This document shows positions 5,771 through 5,787 of a DNA stretch of 5,787 bases, piece by piece. Made by a program: the position numbers and the translations under genes. How positions within the stretch are numbered: the first letter of the stretch is position 1; each line of letters opens with the position of its first letter. Below the pieces are notes generated by a model. The model was not told the DNA's origin, ran no database searches, and saw only the letters and a list, made by a program, of their open reading frames with translations. The DNA comes from Candidatus Roizmanbacteria bacterium (GTDB lineage: Bacteria; Patescibacteriota; Microgenomatia; UBA1406; GWC2-37-13), in assembly GCA_026395475.1 (NCBI GenBank), contig JAPLYQ010000014.1:1-5787 (forward strand), in the 5' to 3' direction.

Positions 5771-5787
5771 AGCGTCATTCTGAGTGA

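Overview
The window is a compact, AT-rich stretch of bacterial housekeeping genes, all on the + strand: ftsZ (5' end cut off), ileS, a short rodA, rplU and rpmA. All five end in TAA, and the only gap of any size is the 155 bp between ileS and rodA. The style of the proteins suggests a Candidate Phyla Radiation (Patescibacteria) genome, perhaps Parcubacteria-like: FtsZ with ITCGEGGGTGTG, an IleRS with GVHH and HKSWGN motifs, and an L27 starting MAHTKAQRA. This placement is an inference from remembered family patterns; no search was run. None of the five genes has an in-frame TGA, so nothing points to the TGA=Gly code used by some CPR lineages.

Layout: (1) Bases 2-1078 encode FtsZ from about residue 25 to the C-terminal tail that binds FtsA. 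(2) After 38 bp holding a strong extended -10 box almost touching the ATG, ileS runs from 1117 to 4053. (3) Bases 4054-4208 hold a 28-bp, bulge-free imperfect hairpin with a 36-nt structured apical region and a T7 tract shortly after it. (4) A 304-aa RodA-type SEDS protein (4209-5123) keeps its catalytic half but appears to lack about 40 residues near the N-terminus. (5) A good sigma70-like promoter (TTGAAA-17-TATACT) lies directly before the rplU ATG at 5168. (6) rpmA follows rplU by 6 bp. (7) Another possible promoter lies at the right edge.

Functionally the genes cover division (FtsZ), cell-wall elongation (RodA), tRNA charging (IleRS) and the 50S subunit (L21, L27). ileS and rplU have their -10 boxes 7-8 bp before the ATG and no usable Shine-Dalgarno, so both are predicted to give leaderless mRNAs. 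rodA and rpmA also lack a recognisable Shine-Dalgarno.

The items most worth a second look are the 4072-4163 hairpin element, the swapped HIGH motif (GXHH) of IleRS with its predicted link to mupirocin insensitivity, the leaderless promoter layout, and the shortened RodA. I found no clear new multi-gene system.
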